This document shows, piece by piece, positions 1-6,861 of a DNA stretch of 7,453 nucleotides. The stretch comes from Spirochaetales bacterium (lineage in GTDB: Bacteria > Spirochaetota > Spirochaetia > DTKZ01), in the NCBI GenBank assembly GCA_017998025.1, contig JAGODW010000066.1, positions 1 to 7,453 of the forward strand, in the 5' to 3' direction. Position numbers and translations under genes: made by a program. Each line of letters opens with the position of its first letter. The first letter of the stretch is position 1. The notes beneath the pieces were generated by a model that worked only from the letters and a program-made list of their open reading frames with translations, did not search any database and was not told the DNA's origin.

Positions 1-1131
1 TCCCCGTAGAGTCAGCATTCGTATCGTTCCCTGGAGTTCATTTATCTTTTTCTGCTGAGCAGTTAATACGGTAATAAACTCCTCTGGAGTGAGCCCTTCT
101 TCCTGTTTTTTTGCCTCAACTGTACCTGTTTCTGCCAGATCGTAATGCGACTCAATTTCAGCCAGTTCGAAGGAATCTTTATATTCTGAGAGGTCCAACG
201 GTAGATCCGGGAAATTTTTCGATTGCCCGATCTTTTCTGCTATCCGGGTGATCTGTTTGGCAATAAGACTCTCGGGGGCATGGAGAAGGAGAGGTCGCAT
301 TTCCTCCACCGATGCATGAACCACCTCATCCCGAAATACAACTCCGAGGCATCCAAGGGGGATCTCAAGGTTCTTCTGCACAAGGTTCCGAAGACTCTCA
401 ACAATAGCAAGATCTTCCGGACCTTTGGCCATATTTACGATGAGATGCGGTTTTAAGGACTGAATATACTGGCGGGCTTGTATGCCCGATTCCGGGTCTA
501 ACCGGCTGATTTCAGTAATTATTTTCCCGATCGCTGGAATTGAATTTGGGGATGTCTCTTTTTGAATCTTCTTCAGGTATTCTGTAACAACTTTTTGTTT
601 CGTAAAAGCTCTGTTCAAAAGGCGAAATAGGGTATTTTTCAGCAAACTGTAGGTATTGAGGATCGAAGGTACCTGGGGAACTACAACGAGAATACCGGCA
701 TTGGAAGTTAGAAAGAAATCCAGCGTAGGAAAATGAGAACCCGAACCTAAGTCCAGGATGATGTAATCCATCTCTAATTTTAATAAATTGCTGATAATAC
801 TCTTCCGTTGTGCATAGATCAGATCTGCCGTACCCGGAACCAGTACATCTCCCGGGATGAAGAACAAATTGGGGAATTCGGTTCGCAAAACAATATCTTT
901 GAATGGAACCAATTTTCCGGAAACAAAATTCCCAATTCCTAAGTACTTGTTCTTTATCCCCAGGACCGAATGAAGATTCGATCCTCCCAGATCCAGGTCT
1001 ACCAGGACTGTCCGGTAACCTGTCTTGCCCAGGGCAATCCCGATATTGGCAGCCAGTACGGTTTTCCCCACTCCTCCCTTGCCGCTTGCAATGGGAATAA
1101 TTTTTCTATAGGTATTTTCGCATAGGATCAT
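1..1131 (-). CDS. MinD/ParA-family P-loop ATPase, partial (3' end beyond left edge)
   Basis: The minus-strand frame stays open from an ATG at 1131 to the window edge, giving 377 visible residues and no stop. The deviant Walker A motif GKGGVGKT lies at residues 17-24, with the signature lysine K18 and the P-loop lysine K23. It is followed by the switch-like LVDLDLGGSN (43-52) and a Walker B strand YIILDLGSG (123-131, D127). This is the standard core of SIMIBI ATPases such as MinD, ParA and FlhG, which use ATP-dependent dimerisation to position cell structures. The DLGSG after Walker B differs from the D-x-PAG usual in MinD. After the core (about residue 300) comes an acidic, probably helical tail that is cut off, so a membrane-targeting helix cannot be judged. 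The start at 1131 puts the P-loop at the usual distance from the N terminus; an in-frame ATG at 1191 would add 20 unusual hydrophobic residues. The gene is transcribed divergently from the LysM gene. The family assignment is secure; the specific role is not known. Confidence 0.93.
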   Translation of the reverse strand, partial: MILCENTYRKIIPIASGKGGVGKTVLAANIGIALGKTGYRTVLVDLDLGGSNLHSVLGIKNKYLGIGNFVSGKLVPFKDIVLRTEFPNLFFIPGDVLVPGTADLIYAQRKSIISNLLKLEMDYIILDLGSGSHFPTLDFFLTSNAGILVVVPQVPSILNTYSLLKNTLFRLLNRAFTKQKVVTEYLKKIQKETSPNSIPAIGKIITEISRLDPESGIQARQYIQSLKPHLIVNMAKGPEDLAIVESLRNLVQKNLEIPLGCLGVVFRDEVVHASVEEMRPLLLHAPESLIAKQITRIAEKIGQSKNFPDLPLDLSEYKDSFELAEIESHYDLAETGTVEAKKQEEGLTPEEFITVLTAQQKKINELQGTIRMLTLRG

Positions 1132-1137
1132 ATTTCT

Positions 1138-1143
1138 ATTGTA
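1138..1143 (-). promoter_or_regulatory. Putative -10 element of the MinD-like gene
   Basis: Read on the minus strand this is TACAAT, five of six matches to the TATAAT consensus. It ends six bases before the ATG at 1131, so transcription would start at or next to the start codon. No convincing -35 hexamer sits 16-18 bases upstream. No Shine-Dalgarno sequence is visible before the ATG, which agrees with a leaderless transcript. This is a motif match only. Confidence 0.35.
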
Positions 1144-1189
1144 GTGGGTAGTAGAGAAAAAGAAAATGCACAAATATGAAAGATTTCCC

Positions 1190-1218
1190 ATGACTGAATG
1201 AAAAAAATGGTGTAGATT
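1190..1218 (+). promoter_or_regulatory. Putative promoter of the LysM membrane-protein gene
   Basis: A -35-like ATGACT (1190-1195) and a -10-like TAGATT (1213-1218) are separated by 17 bases; each matches four of six consensus positions. The -10 ends six bases before the ATG at 1225. There is no Shine-Dalgarno sequence in that gap, so a leaderless message is possible. Both hexamers are weak and could be chance matches in an A/T-rich region. Confidence 0.27.
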
Positions 1219-1224
1219 GAAAGC

Positions 1225-3822
1225 ATGATTGAAAATCCGAAGGAACGGGTTTTTCATATAGATAGGGAATGTTACCTCATTTATCTGGGTTCTTCCCGGA
1301 ATGATTATCGACCGTTTCTTAGAATTGGAAATACCCGCCATTTGCCTGATTCAATTAAAAAATATATCTCTACTGTTGTAGTAACGGATAGCTATACGGG
1401 GAACCCCTTTCTTGAGCATGAAAACCTGGAAATCCCTCTGAATGGGGAAACTCGGTTTGTGGGGGATCCTGCGAAGATCGATCGTCTTAAGCAATTTTTA
1501 CATGAACAAGATTTGCCGGTAGCGGAATTTGAATACGAAACAGTGGAAGAATCTCCCAGAAAAGGAAAATCTTTTGTCTTCTTTTTTAAGAACGGAAACC
1601 TCCATATTCATTTTAATGGGTTTGAATTGTTCGATCTTAGAATCCGGGAGGTGGAGGATCTTCACTTTATCTATGTAGCCGACCGGATCAGTACGTTTAT
1701 GAAAAGCAATCCGTTGCGGTATCCCTCCCGTACGTTTCTGTCTCCGGGTTTTGTTGTACAGAATGGGCATGCATACCTATTCAATGAAGGGAAACTGGGA
1801 ACTGCGAATTTACCCGCAGAATACCTGTTGGACCTTTCGCTTGCAGGAATCGAGCCAGATCTCCTTCAATGGTTTATAGATGAAAATTTCGGGGAAGGGG
1901 TTCTAAACCGGCTGAAACGGGCTGTCTCATTAAAAATGGAACTACGGATCGCATCGTCAAAAAAGGATCTTCTGCGAAATGCGGTGAATTTGTTTTCAGG
2001 CCTGGGTGCATCCCTCTTTGCTGTGGAGCCGGATCACAATTTTCAGGTATATCTGGGCGGATTTGTATTTGATCTAAAGAACACCCCTATTGATGTACGG
2101 TTTCCTCCCCCTATCAACCTGGAAAATACCATTCCTATAGGTCTTTCAGGAGGGATGCAGGTTTTAATGGATAGGCTGGTGAACAAAGGGCTTTCTCCAC
2201 GAACACGGATTGTAGAAGGAATCCCGTATGTTTTTCCAGCGCAGGAGTCTTTTTCTCCGGCCATTTTGTTTAGAAAGTATCTGCTGGAACCGGCAAAATC
2301 TTATGCCGAAATAGGCCCTGAGCAGGATCAAGAAGGATGGAAGCGAATTGTTTCCCAGCTTATGCAGATACAAACACAGGTGGAAAAAGGCTCCCTCCTT
2401 AAACCTCCTTTTCAAGCCCTGGAATCTATCTTCGGAGAAAAGCCGATCACAGGTCCGGGAGCTTCCTTTTTGCCTTTTTTTCAATGGAACCTGGAAGAGT
2501 TCCAGCGATTATTCCCCACTCCCGAAGGTCTGCGGTGGTTGAAGCGAATAGAAAAGGATAGGAAAGAACAGTATCTCCTGCCTAAGAAGAAAGAGGGGCT
2601 TTCTCCCCTTATCGGAGAGATCTACCTCGAAGCAGAGAAACCATTCCTGTTGTTTAGATTAGAGGGCATACTTACTTCTTTAAAGCTGTTACAGGCCGAG
2701 AAAAGTTTTGAAGGAATAGAAAACCTAAAAGGATCTTTGAACGAGGAAGCTTTTTTTGCCACAGAAAGGGAGCGCCTCCTGAAATTTATTGAGACCCTTC
2801 ATCAAGTACCTCCAAAGCGGGTGAAGAAGCGAATCCCTGATGAGCAGGAAAAGAATGAAAAAAAGGCAGAAATTGAACAAGAGAAAAAAGGGGAGATGCC
2901 TGCAGAAGAGCTTGCCCACACGATAGAGACGAAAGAGCAGAAAAAAGAGCAGAAAATAGAAAGGCAGAGCGGTCAAGCTGCATCTGGTTCACTTAGACTT
3001 TCGGAGCAGAAAGGCATTTCCCAAAGAGTATCTCGGCCAGCGACAGACCTGCATTCAACGGCAGCAGGAAGTTATGCAGGTAGGAAGGGAAGCAGCCAAA
3101 GAAAACGTATCTTTTTTAAGATCGGCGGAATCGTTCTTGCAGGACTCGTCGTACTCGGTGTACTGCTGTTCGTCCTCTCGAACCTGTTCCATGTGTCCTC
3201 ACGGGATGTTTCAAGCCTATTGGGTACAGAGGATCAACCCGGAACTGCTGTTTCAGACCTAAGCACCAATTCAGAACTACATACAAAAGATGCGACTGAA
3301 GATGCTATTCCTACGGATATCGCTCCCTCAACTCAACCCCTTATAGACTCCGATACTTCTTCTGTTTCTTCGGCCGCTCCTTCATTACCGCAGGAGGAGG
3401 GTCTGTTTACGGCTCAAATTCCTGAGATTGGACCGATTCCTATATCGGTTCTGGATGTATTTTATCTTGTGAATGAAATTGCAGTAAATAACGGGTATCG
3501 CCCCCTCTATTCACTTAATGATCTGCGGCCTGATCCGAACTGGATCTACCCGGAGAATCGATTCCGCATGCCGGATCATACCTACTACACAGTAAAAACA
3601 GGGGATAATCTCTGGATCATCACAACTCGGTATATAGAAGAAGAGATTAAGAACGGTATAGAGACCTTGAAAAAGTACCTCGGAAAGGATTTAAAATCTT
3701 CTGTCTCGTATGAGAAACGTTCCGAACTAGAAAAAGTATTCGATTCCTTAGAGAAGGACTCTCATTGTAAGGCATTCATAGAGTTCCTTGAAAAATACAG
3801 GAAGGAGGTGATTTATAAATAA
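1225..3822 (+). CDS. Large single-pass membrane protein with cytoplasmic domain and C-terminal LysM-like region
   Basis: The protein has 865 residues. Residues 1 to about 530 are a mixed alpha/beta region that I do not recognise. Residues 531-585 are a Lys/Glu/Gln-rich stretch, probably extended helix. A basic patch (RKGSSQRKR, about 620-628) precedes one strong transmembrane segment at about 632-652 (IGGIVLAGLVVLGVLLFVL). A Ser/Thr/Asp-rich linker follows. Residues 743-804 resemble LysM, with DPNWIYPENRFRMP (770-783) and YTVKTGDNLWII (788-799); a helical tail ends the protein. There is no signal peptide. By the positive-inside rule the first 630 residues are cytoplasmic and the LysM part periplasmic, where it would bind peptidoglycan. 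LysM is a known glycan-binding fold; anchoring of a cytoplasmic structure to the wall is my inference from this topology and from cfpA lying next door. The gene is divergent from the MinD-like gene and upstream of cfpA by 116 bases. The ATG at 1225 lacks a clear ribosome binding site. Confidence 0.9.
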   Translation: MIENPKERVFHIDRECYLIYLGSSRNDYRPFLRIGNTRHLPDSIKKYISTVVVTDSYTGNPFLEHENLEIPLNGETRFVGDPAKIDRLKQFLHEQDLPVAEFEYETVEESPRKGKSFVFFFKNGNLHIHFNGFELFDLRIREVEDLHFIYVADRISTFMKSNPLRYPSRTFLSPGFVVQNGHAYLFNEGKLGTANLPAEYLLDLSLAGIEPDLLQWFIDENFGEGVLNRLKRAVSLKMELRIASSKKDLLRNAVNLFSGLGASLFAVEPDHNFQVYLGGFVFDLKNTPIDVRFPPPINLENTIPIGLSGGMQVLMDRLVNKGLSPRTRIVEGIPYVFPAQESFSPAILFRKYLLEPAKSYAEIGPEQDQEGWKRIVSQLMQIQTQVEKGSLLKPPFQALESIFGEKPITGPGASFLPFFQWNLEEFQRLFPTPEGLRWLKRIEKDRKEQYLLPKKKEGLSPLIGEIYLEAEKPFLLFRLEGILTSLKLLQAEKSFEGIENLKGSLNEEAFFATERERLLKFIETLHQVPPKRVKKRIPDEQEKNEKKAEIEQEKKGEMPAEELAHTIETKEQKKEQKIERQSGQAASGSLRLSEQKGISQRVSRPATDLHSTAAGSYAGRKGSSQRKRIFFKIGGIVLAGLVVLGVLLFVLSNLFHVSSRDVSSLLGTEDQPGTAVSDLSTNSELHTKDATEDAIPTDIAPSTQPLIDSDTSSVSSAAPSLPQEEGLFTAQIPEIGPIPISVLDVFYLVNEIAVNNGYRPLYSLNDLRPDPNWIYPENRFRMPDHTYYTVKTGDNLWIITTRYIEEEIKNGIETLKKYLGKDLKSSVSYEKRSELEKVFDSLEKDSHCKAFIEFLEKYRKEVIYK

Positions 3823-3858
3823 GTAGAAAGATATAGATAGATTTTGTTTAGTGTTGTA

Positions 3859-3886
3859 TTGTTTTTATTGAAAGATGTACTATACT
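3859..3886 (+). promoter_or_regulatory. Likely cfpA promoter
   Basis: A good -10 hexamer TATACT (3881-3886, five of six matches to TATAAT) is preceded, after 16 bases, by a weaker -35-like TTGTTT (3859-3864) in a T-rich stretch. Transcription would begin near 3893, giving a leader of about 46 bases. The 116-base gap after the LysM gene, the -10 match and the strong ribosome binding site together suggest that cfpA has its own promoter. No terminator-like hairpin lies between the LysM gene and this promoter, so read-through from upstream is also possible. Confidence 0.5.
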
Positions 3887-3894
3887 GTATTTGG

Positions 3895-3921
3895 AAAGTC
3901 GGGGTGTACCCCGGAAACTTT
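3895..3921 (+). promoter_or_regulatory. Stem-loop in the cfpA mRNA leader
   Basis: CGGGG (3900-3904) pairs with CCCCG (3909-3913) around a TGTA loop. AAAGT (3895-3899) pairs with ACTTT (3917-3921) across a three-base bulge (3914-3916). The result is a ten-pair stem that starts about two bases after the predicted transcription start and ends just before the ribosome binding site. Stem-loops at the 5' end of an mRNA are known to protect messages from decay in other bacteria; that role here is inferred. It has no T-tract, so it is not a terminator. Confidence 0.6.
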
Positions 3922-3923
3922 AT

Positions 3924-3932
3924 AGGGAGGAG
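3924..3932 (+). promoter_or_regulatory. Strong ribosome binding site of cfpA
   Basis: AGGGAGGAG lies six bases before the ATG at 3939 and is the best-placed Shine-Dalgarno sequence in the window. It fixes the start at 3939 and excludes the in-frame TTG at 3891, which lies at or before the predicted transcription start. It fits a highly translated structural protein. Confidence 0.85.
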
Positions 3933-3938
3933 CTGTAT

Positions 3939-5903
3939 ATGTCAGATATATCTAGAAGCCCGAATGTATTTCATCCATCGAAGCCCTCAGCGGTAGGGTC
4001 TCGAAACAGTTTGGCCCAGGAAGGTCGACGGCAAAAAGACGAATTTGAACAAGTTGTCCGTGAAGAAACAGAAAACATACTAAATGTGATTCAGTCAAAG
4101 CTTCCTAAGGAAGTACTGGAAAAATTGGATGTGATGGGAGGATTGAAGGAAAAGCTCTACAACTACTTCAACCAGAACTATCAGAACATGTTCAACCGGT
4201 ACATTGTCACTACCGAAGACGAGATGGTAAAGAAGATCCGCAACTTCATCGATAAAGAGGAAAATAAGACCCTTGCCCGATATTCTCCTAAAGAGATAGC
4301 GGAAATGCTGGATCAAATCGCAGGGGCGGATAAGTTCAATACCGGAGAAATCGAAAAATCCATCGTTAATATGTACGGCCACCTGCATGGACATATTCAA
4401 CGAGGGTTGAACGACCTGGAAAACGAAACCAACTCTCTCCTTAGGCAGAAAACGGATGTAGGGGCTTTTATCCGGGGAGAAAATGCCTATTCCGTGGTGA
4501 AATGTGCTTTCAAGGATAACCTGATCAAGCCCAAGACCGTTACTGATGTTAAACTATCGGTCAATATTCTGGATTCAGAGCTGATCAGTCCTATTTTTCA
4601 GTATCAGGCAACGGTAGAGTACCTTATTAAAGATCAGATTGCACGAACCATTATTAATTACATCGAAAAGGAAGTAGAAGCCCTCCAGGAGCAGTTGGTA
4701 GATGAGGGAAAAGAGGAACTGCAGGATACGGAACTTCTTTTCGAGAAAATGAAGAGAGTCCCCAATTATACGGATGATGATATTGAGAACGAGAAATCCA
4801 AACGGTATACCTTCCTGGCAAAAAACCTGTTGGATAAGATCGAAGGGTTGCGTGCGGAAATAGATCCCAGGGAGTTCGATCCCCTCAACATCCGGGAGAA
4901 TCTTAAAAAGATTGTCGATATGGAAAATATCCGGAACCGTGGATTTAACACGGCGGTTAACTCCTTAACGGCTATTCTTGATACAAGTAAGATGGGGTAC
5001 CAGTACATCGAAAACTTAAAGAACGCTCGAGAGTTGATTATTCGAGAGTATGAGGATGTCAATGAAGTAAATTTACCGGATGAGCGGTACATGATGCGTC
5101 TAAAATACTTTGATGCGGAACAACTGCAGAAGGAACAGGCTGCCTATGACAAGCAGATGGAATCTTTCAAGAACGAAATTCAGCATTTGTGGGATGTGGT
5201 AGAAGCCATTTACCAGAACAATAAGTCCAGCTTCCGGGTAAACGATTTTGACGACCTCAGCCGGAAGATGGCGGGCAAGATCCGAAAAGCAAAGAAGGAA
5301 AGTACCGAACCCCTCTACGAAGAGATCGAAAAGGTGTGGAACGAGATCACCTTGATCAAAGCAGAAGAGACAGACATAGAACGGTTAAATAGAACCTATC
5401 TGTATGAAAAGAGTCTCTACAAGAAGATGCTTGCAAAATGCAGAGAGAAGATCAAACTCGTATACGGTTACCAGAATACGCAGACTCGGATCATCCTGGA
5501 TCAACGGGTGGATTTTCTTCAAAGTGAATTCGAGTCCTTCGACTACTTGATCAATCCGTATCATATTCAGCCGGGTCTCTTGCTGGATATAAACATCACA
5601 AGTATTAAGCGAAAGAAATACACTCTGATGCAGATGGCGAATGTACTGAATGAATTCCTCCATGGTGTCTCGAAGGGATTCCAGGATGCTGCGTTTGCAA
5701 CCTTCAAGCGGCGTCGCTCTACAGTACGGGAAGATATTTCCCAGCATTTTACTTCAGATATCGATGAGCCGATTGTAAAAACTCTCCCTAAGGAGACTGC
5801 GAAGTTTTCAACCGGAGAGGAGCCGACGGAAGAGGTGAAGGGTAAAGCAGATGTTACCCCACCAAAGAGAAGGGGTGGATCTGAAGATTTACAAGAGCTT
5901 TAA
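3939..5903 (+). CDS. cfpA: Cytoplasmic filament protein A
   Basis: The protein has 654 residues, roughly 75 kDa, close to the 79-kDa filament protein known from treponemes. I recognise it from its N-terminal region: [15 protein letters not shown] (about 8-22), [10 protein letters not shown], the aromatic/Asn-rich [17 protein letters not shown] (72-88), [30 protein letters not shown] and HIQRGLND (about 152-159). CfpA forms the bundle of ribbon-like cytoplasmic filaments under the inner membrane, along the cell and parallel to the periplasmic flagella; loss in T. denticola is reported to disturb cell division and chromosome segregation. The sequence is highly charged and mostly helical, with long coiled-coil-like stretches (about 230-330 and 400-500). 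It has no signal peptide or membrane segment. The last 40 residues are a low-complexity Lys/Glu/Thr/Pro tail. The start at 3939 is chosen from the strong ribosome binding site. The next gene begins three bases after the stop, so the two are almost certainly co-transcribed. The identification rests on remembered family sequence, not on a search. Confidence 0.9.
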   Translation: MSDISRSPNVFHPSKPSAVGSRNSLAQEGRRQKDEFEQVVREETENILNVIQSKLPKEVLEKLDVMGGLKEKLYNYFNQNYQNMFNRYIVTTEDEMVKKIRNFIDKEENKTLARYSPKEIAEMLDQIAGADKFNTGEIEKSIVNMYGHLHGHIQRGLNDLENETNSLLRQKTDVGAFIRGENAYSVVKCAFKDNLIKPKTVTDVKLSVNILDSELISPIFQYQATVEYLIKDQIARTIINYIEKEVEALQEQLVDEGKEELQDTELLFEKMKRVPNYTDDDIENEKSKRYTFLAKNLLDKIEGLRAEIDPREFDPLNIRENLKKIVDMENIRNRGFNTAVNSLTAILDTSKMGYQYIENLKNARELIIREYEDVNEVNLPDERYMMRLKYFDAEQLQKEQAAYDKQMESFKNEIQHLWDVVEAIYQNNKSSFRVNDFDDLSRKMAGKIRKAKKESTEPLYEEIEKVWNEITLIKAEETDIERLNRTYLYEKSLYKKMLAKCREKIKLVYGYQNTQTRIILDQRVDFLQSEFESFDYLINPYHIQPGLLLDINITSIKRKKYTLMQMANVLNEFLHGVSKGFQDAAFATFKRRRSTVREDISQHFTSDIDEPIVKTLPKETAKFSTGEEPTEEVKGKADVTPPKRRGGSEDLQEL

Positions 5904-5906
5904 GGT

Positions 5907-6854
5907 ATGGAAAACGAACTGAATTTTCTCGCACGCAAAGCCGGTTTTAACACGGCTTTGCGCCATTTTAAATTGACGAACCGCTATGTGGGGGAGATAC
6001 AAGAGGGGAAGAATCTGGGAGATTTGTTAAACGAATCCCTGGAGAACAACGAAGTAAGACGTGAACAGATCAAGGCAATCGTTAGTTCCCTGTTAGTGGA
6101 TAAATTCTCCTATGTGTTTAAATCTCATAATATTCTCGAGAGCTGGGATGATGCTTCAGAATTAATTCAAACTGTTACACCGTGGGACCGGATTCAATTG
6201 GTACTGGTGTATGTATCTCCTCAGGCGGGAATTTTCGTAATCAATCCCAAGCAGGCCGAACAATGGGAGCAAGCTCTCCCTCTTATAAAGGACGAACTGG
6301 TCGTTGTATACGCAGGTCCTGTAGGGACAGATTCTGTAGATCAAGAGGTCCTTCAATCTGCGATTAACGACGTAATTCGCGGCCTGGATCGGGAAAAAGT
6401 TTCCCCTCGAAGCGAGTACAGTTCCCCCAGGAAAGCAAGAGCCGTTTCTGTTCCAGGCGCTGCACGGGAGCCGAGGAAGGAGGCTGTAGTCGCGCCGGAA
6501 GCTCAGAAAGGGGTTCCGGTAAAGAAGAGGATGACTCCTAGGTATGGAGTGCTGGTTACCAATGAGCTTTTTCATAATGGGAATGTAGAGGCTTGGAAAA
6601 GAATTATTGAAAGTTATAAAGCCAAGTATCCGGATCTGGATGTACTAATCTGGTATGAGAATGAACGGATTCACGATATCAACGCTCTTTTTAAATGGGG
6701 AAAGGTAAAGCATGGAAACCCCATCATGATCAGTGTGGTGGGAGATAACATAAAGGATGTATCCAAGCTACAAAAGTATCTCTTTGAAGGAGCGAGCCCC
6801 AGGTTCGAAGTATTCCTGCGAGGCGCTGTAAACCGCGTTCTAGACCTGTTTTGA
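5907..6854 (+). CDS. Conserved-looking two-domain protein of unknown function in the cfpA operon
   Basis: I do not recognise this 315-residue protein. It is soluble, with no signal peptide or membrane helix. Residues 1-162 form one domain: a helical N terminus (ARKAGFNTALRHFKLTNRYV), then alternating hydrophobic strands such as IQLVLVYVS, GIFVINP and ELVVVYAGP. Residues 163-211 are a Ser/Pro/Arg/Ala/Lys-rich linker, likely disordered and basic. Residues 212-315 form a second alpha/beta domain with strands YGVLVTN, LDVLIWYEN and PIMISVVGD. No catalytic motif is evident. The ATG is three bases after the cfpA stop, with only a weak AAGAG upstream, so it is probably translated by ribosomes coming from cfpA. 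The tight spacing suggests a role connected with the filament, for example assembly or regulation. Codons 10-19 contain a strong inverted repeat that may lower its expression relative to cfpA. Confidence 0.88.
   Translation: MENELNFLARKAGFNTALRHFKLTNRYVGEIQEGKNLGDLLNESLENNEVRREQIKAIVSSLLVDKFSYVFKSHNILESWDDASELIQTVTPWDRIQLVLVYVSPQAGIFVINPKQAEQWEQALPLIKDELVVVYAGPVGTDSVDQEVLQSAINDVIRGLDREKVSPRSEYSSPRKARAVSVPGAAREPRKEAVVAPEAQKGVPVKKRMTPRYGVLVTNELFHNGNVEAWKRIIESYKAKYPDLDVLIWYENERIHDINALFKWGKVKHGNPIMISVVGDNIKDVSKLQKYLFEGASPRFEVFLRGAVNRVLDLF
5934..5962 (+). other. Strong intragenic hairpin, possible attenuator
   Basis: CGCAAAGCCG (5934-5943) and CGGCTTTGCG (5953-5962) form a perfect ten-base-pair inverted repeat around a nine-base loop, beginning 27 bases inside the gene after cfpA. 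It is followed by CCATTTTAAATT, a weak T-tract after two C's. It could act as a partial transcription terminator, a translation brake, or an end point that stabilises the cfpA mRNA. It is also coding sequence (ARKAGFNTALRH), so coincidence remains possible. Confidence 0.5.
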
Positions 6855-6861
6855 GGTGTAT

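Noticed and set aside
223..1100. Plus-strand open frames of 77 and 65 codons
   Set aside because: Both are antisense to the MinD-like ATPase, whose Walker motifs establish the minus strand as coding.
1132..1191. In-frame upstream ATG at 1191 (minus) as start of the MinD-like gene
   Set aside because: It would add 20 odd residues (hydrophobic and aromatic) before the usual short MinD-type N terminus, also lacks a ribosome binding site, and would run through the candidate -10 element.
2725..2992. Two Phe/Leu-rich minus-strand open frames
   Set aside because: They are antisense to the Lys/Glu-rich linker of the LysM gene. Antisense of AAA/GAA-type codons gives Phe/Leu/Ser, so the apparent membrane proteins are artefacts.
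3811..3820. ATTTATAAAT palindrome at the end of the LysM gene
   Set aside because: It is a short, all-A/T palindrome that is common by chance, with no G/C stem or T-tract to make it a terminator.
3793..3892. AAATACAG (3793-3800) complementary to CTGTATTT (3885-3892)
   Set aside because: Eight bases of pairing across an 84-base gap in A/T-rich DNA is expected by chance, and the right half overlaps the cfpA -10 region.
3891..3938. TTG at 3891 as the cfpA start, adding 16 residues
   Set aside because: It lies at the predicted transcription start, has no ribosome binding site, and its codons make up the leader stem-loop. The ATG at 3939 has a strong, well-spaced Shine-Dalgarno sequence.
6162..6575. 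137-codon minus-strand open frame
   Set aside because: It lies wholly opposite the 315-residue gene, has no ribosome binding site or family-like sequence, and the plus-strand frame is clearly coding.
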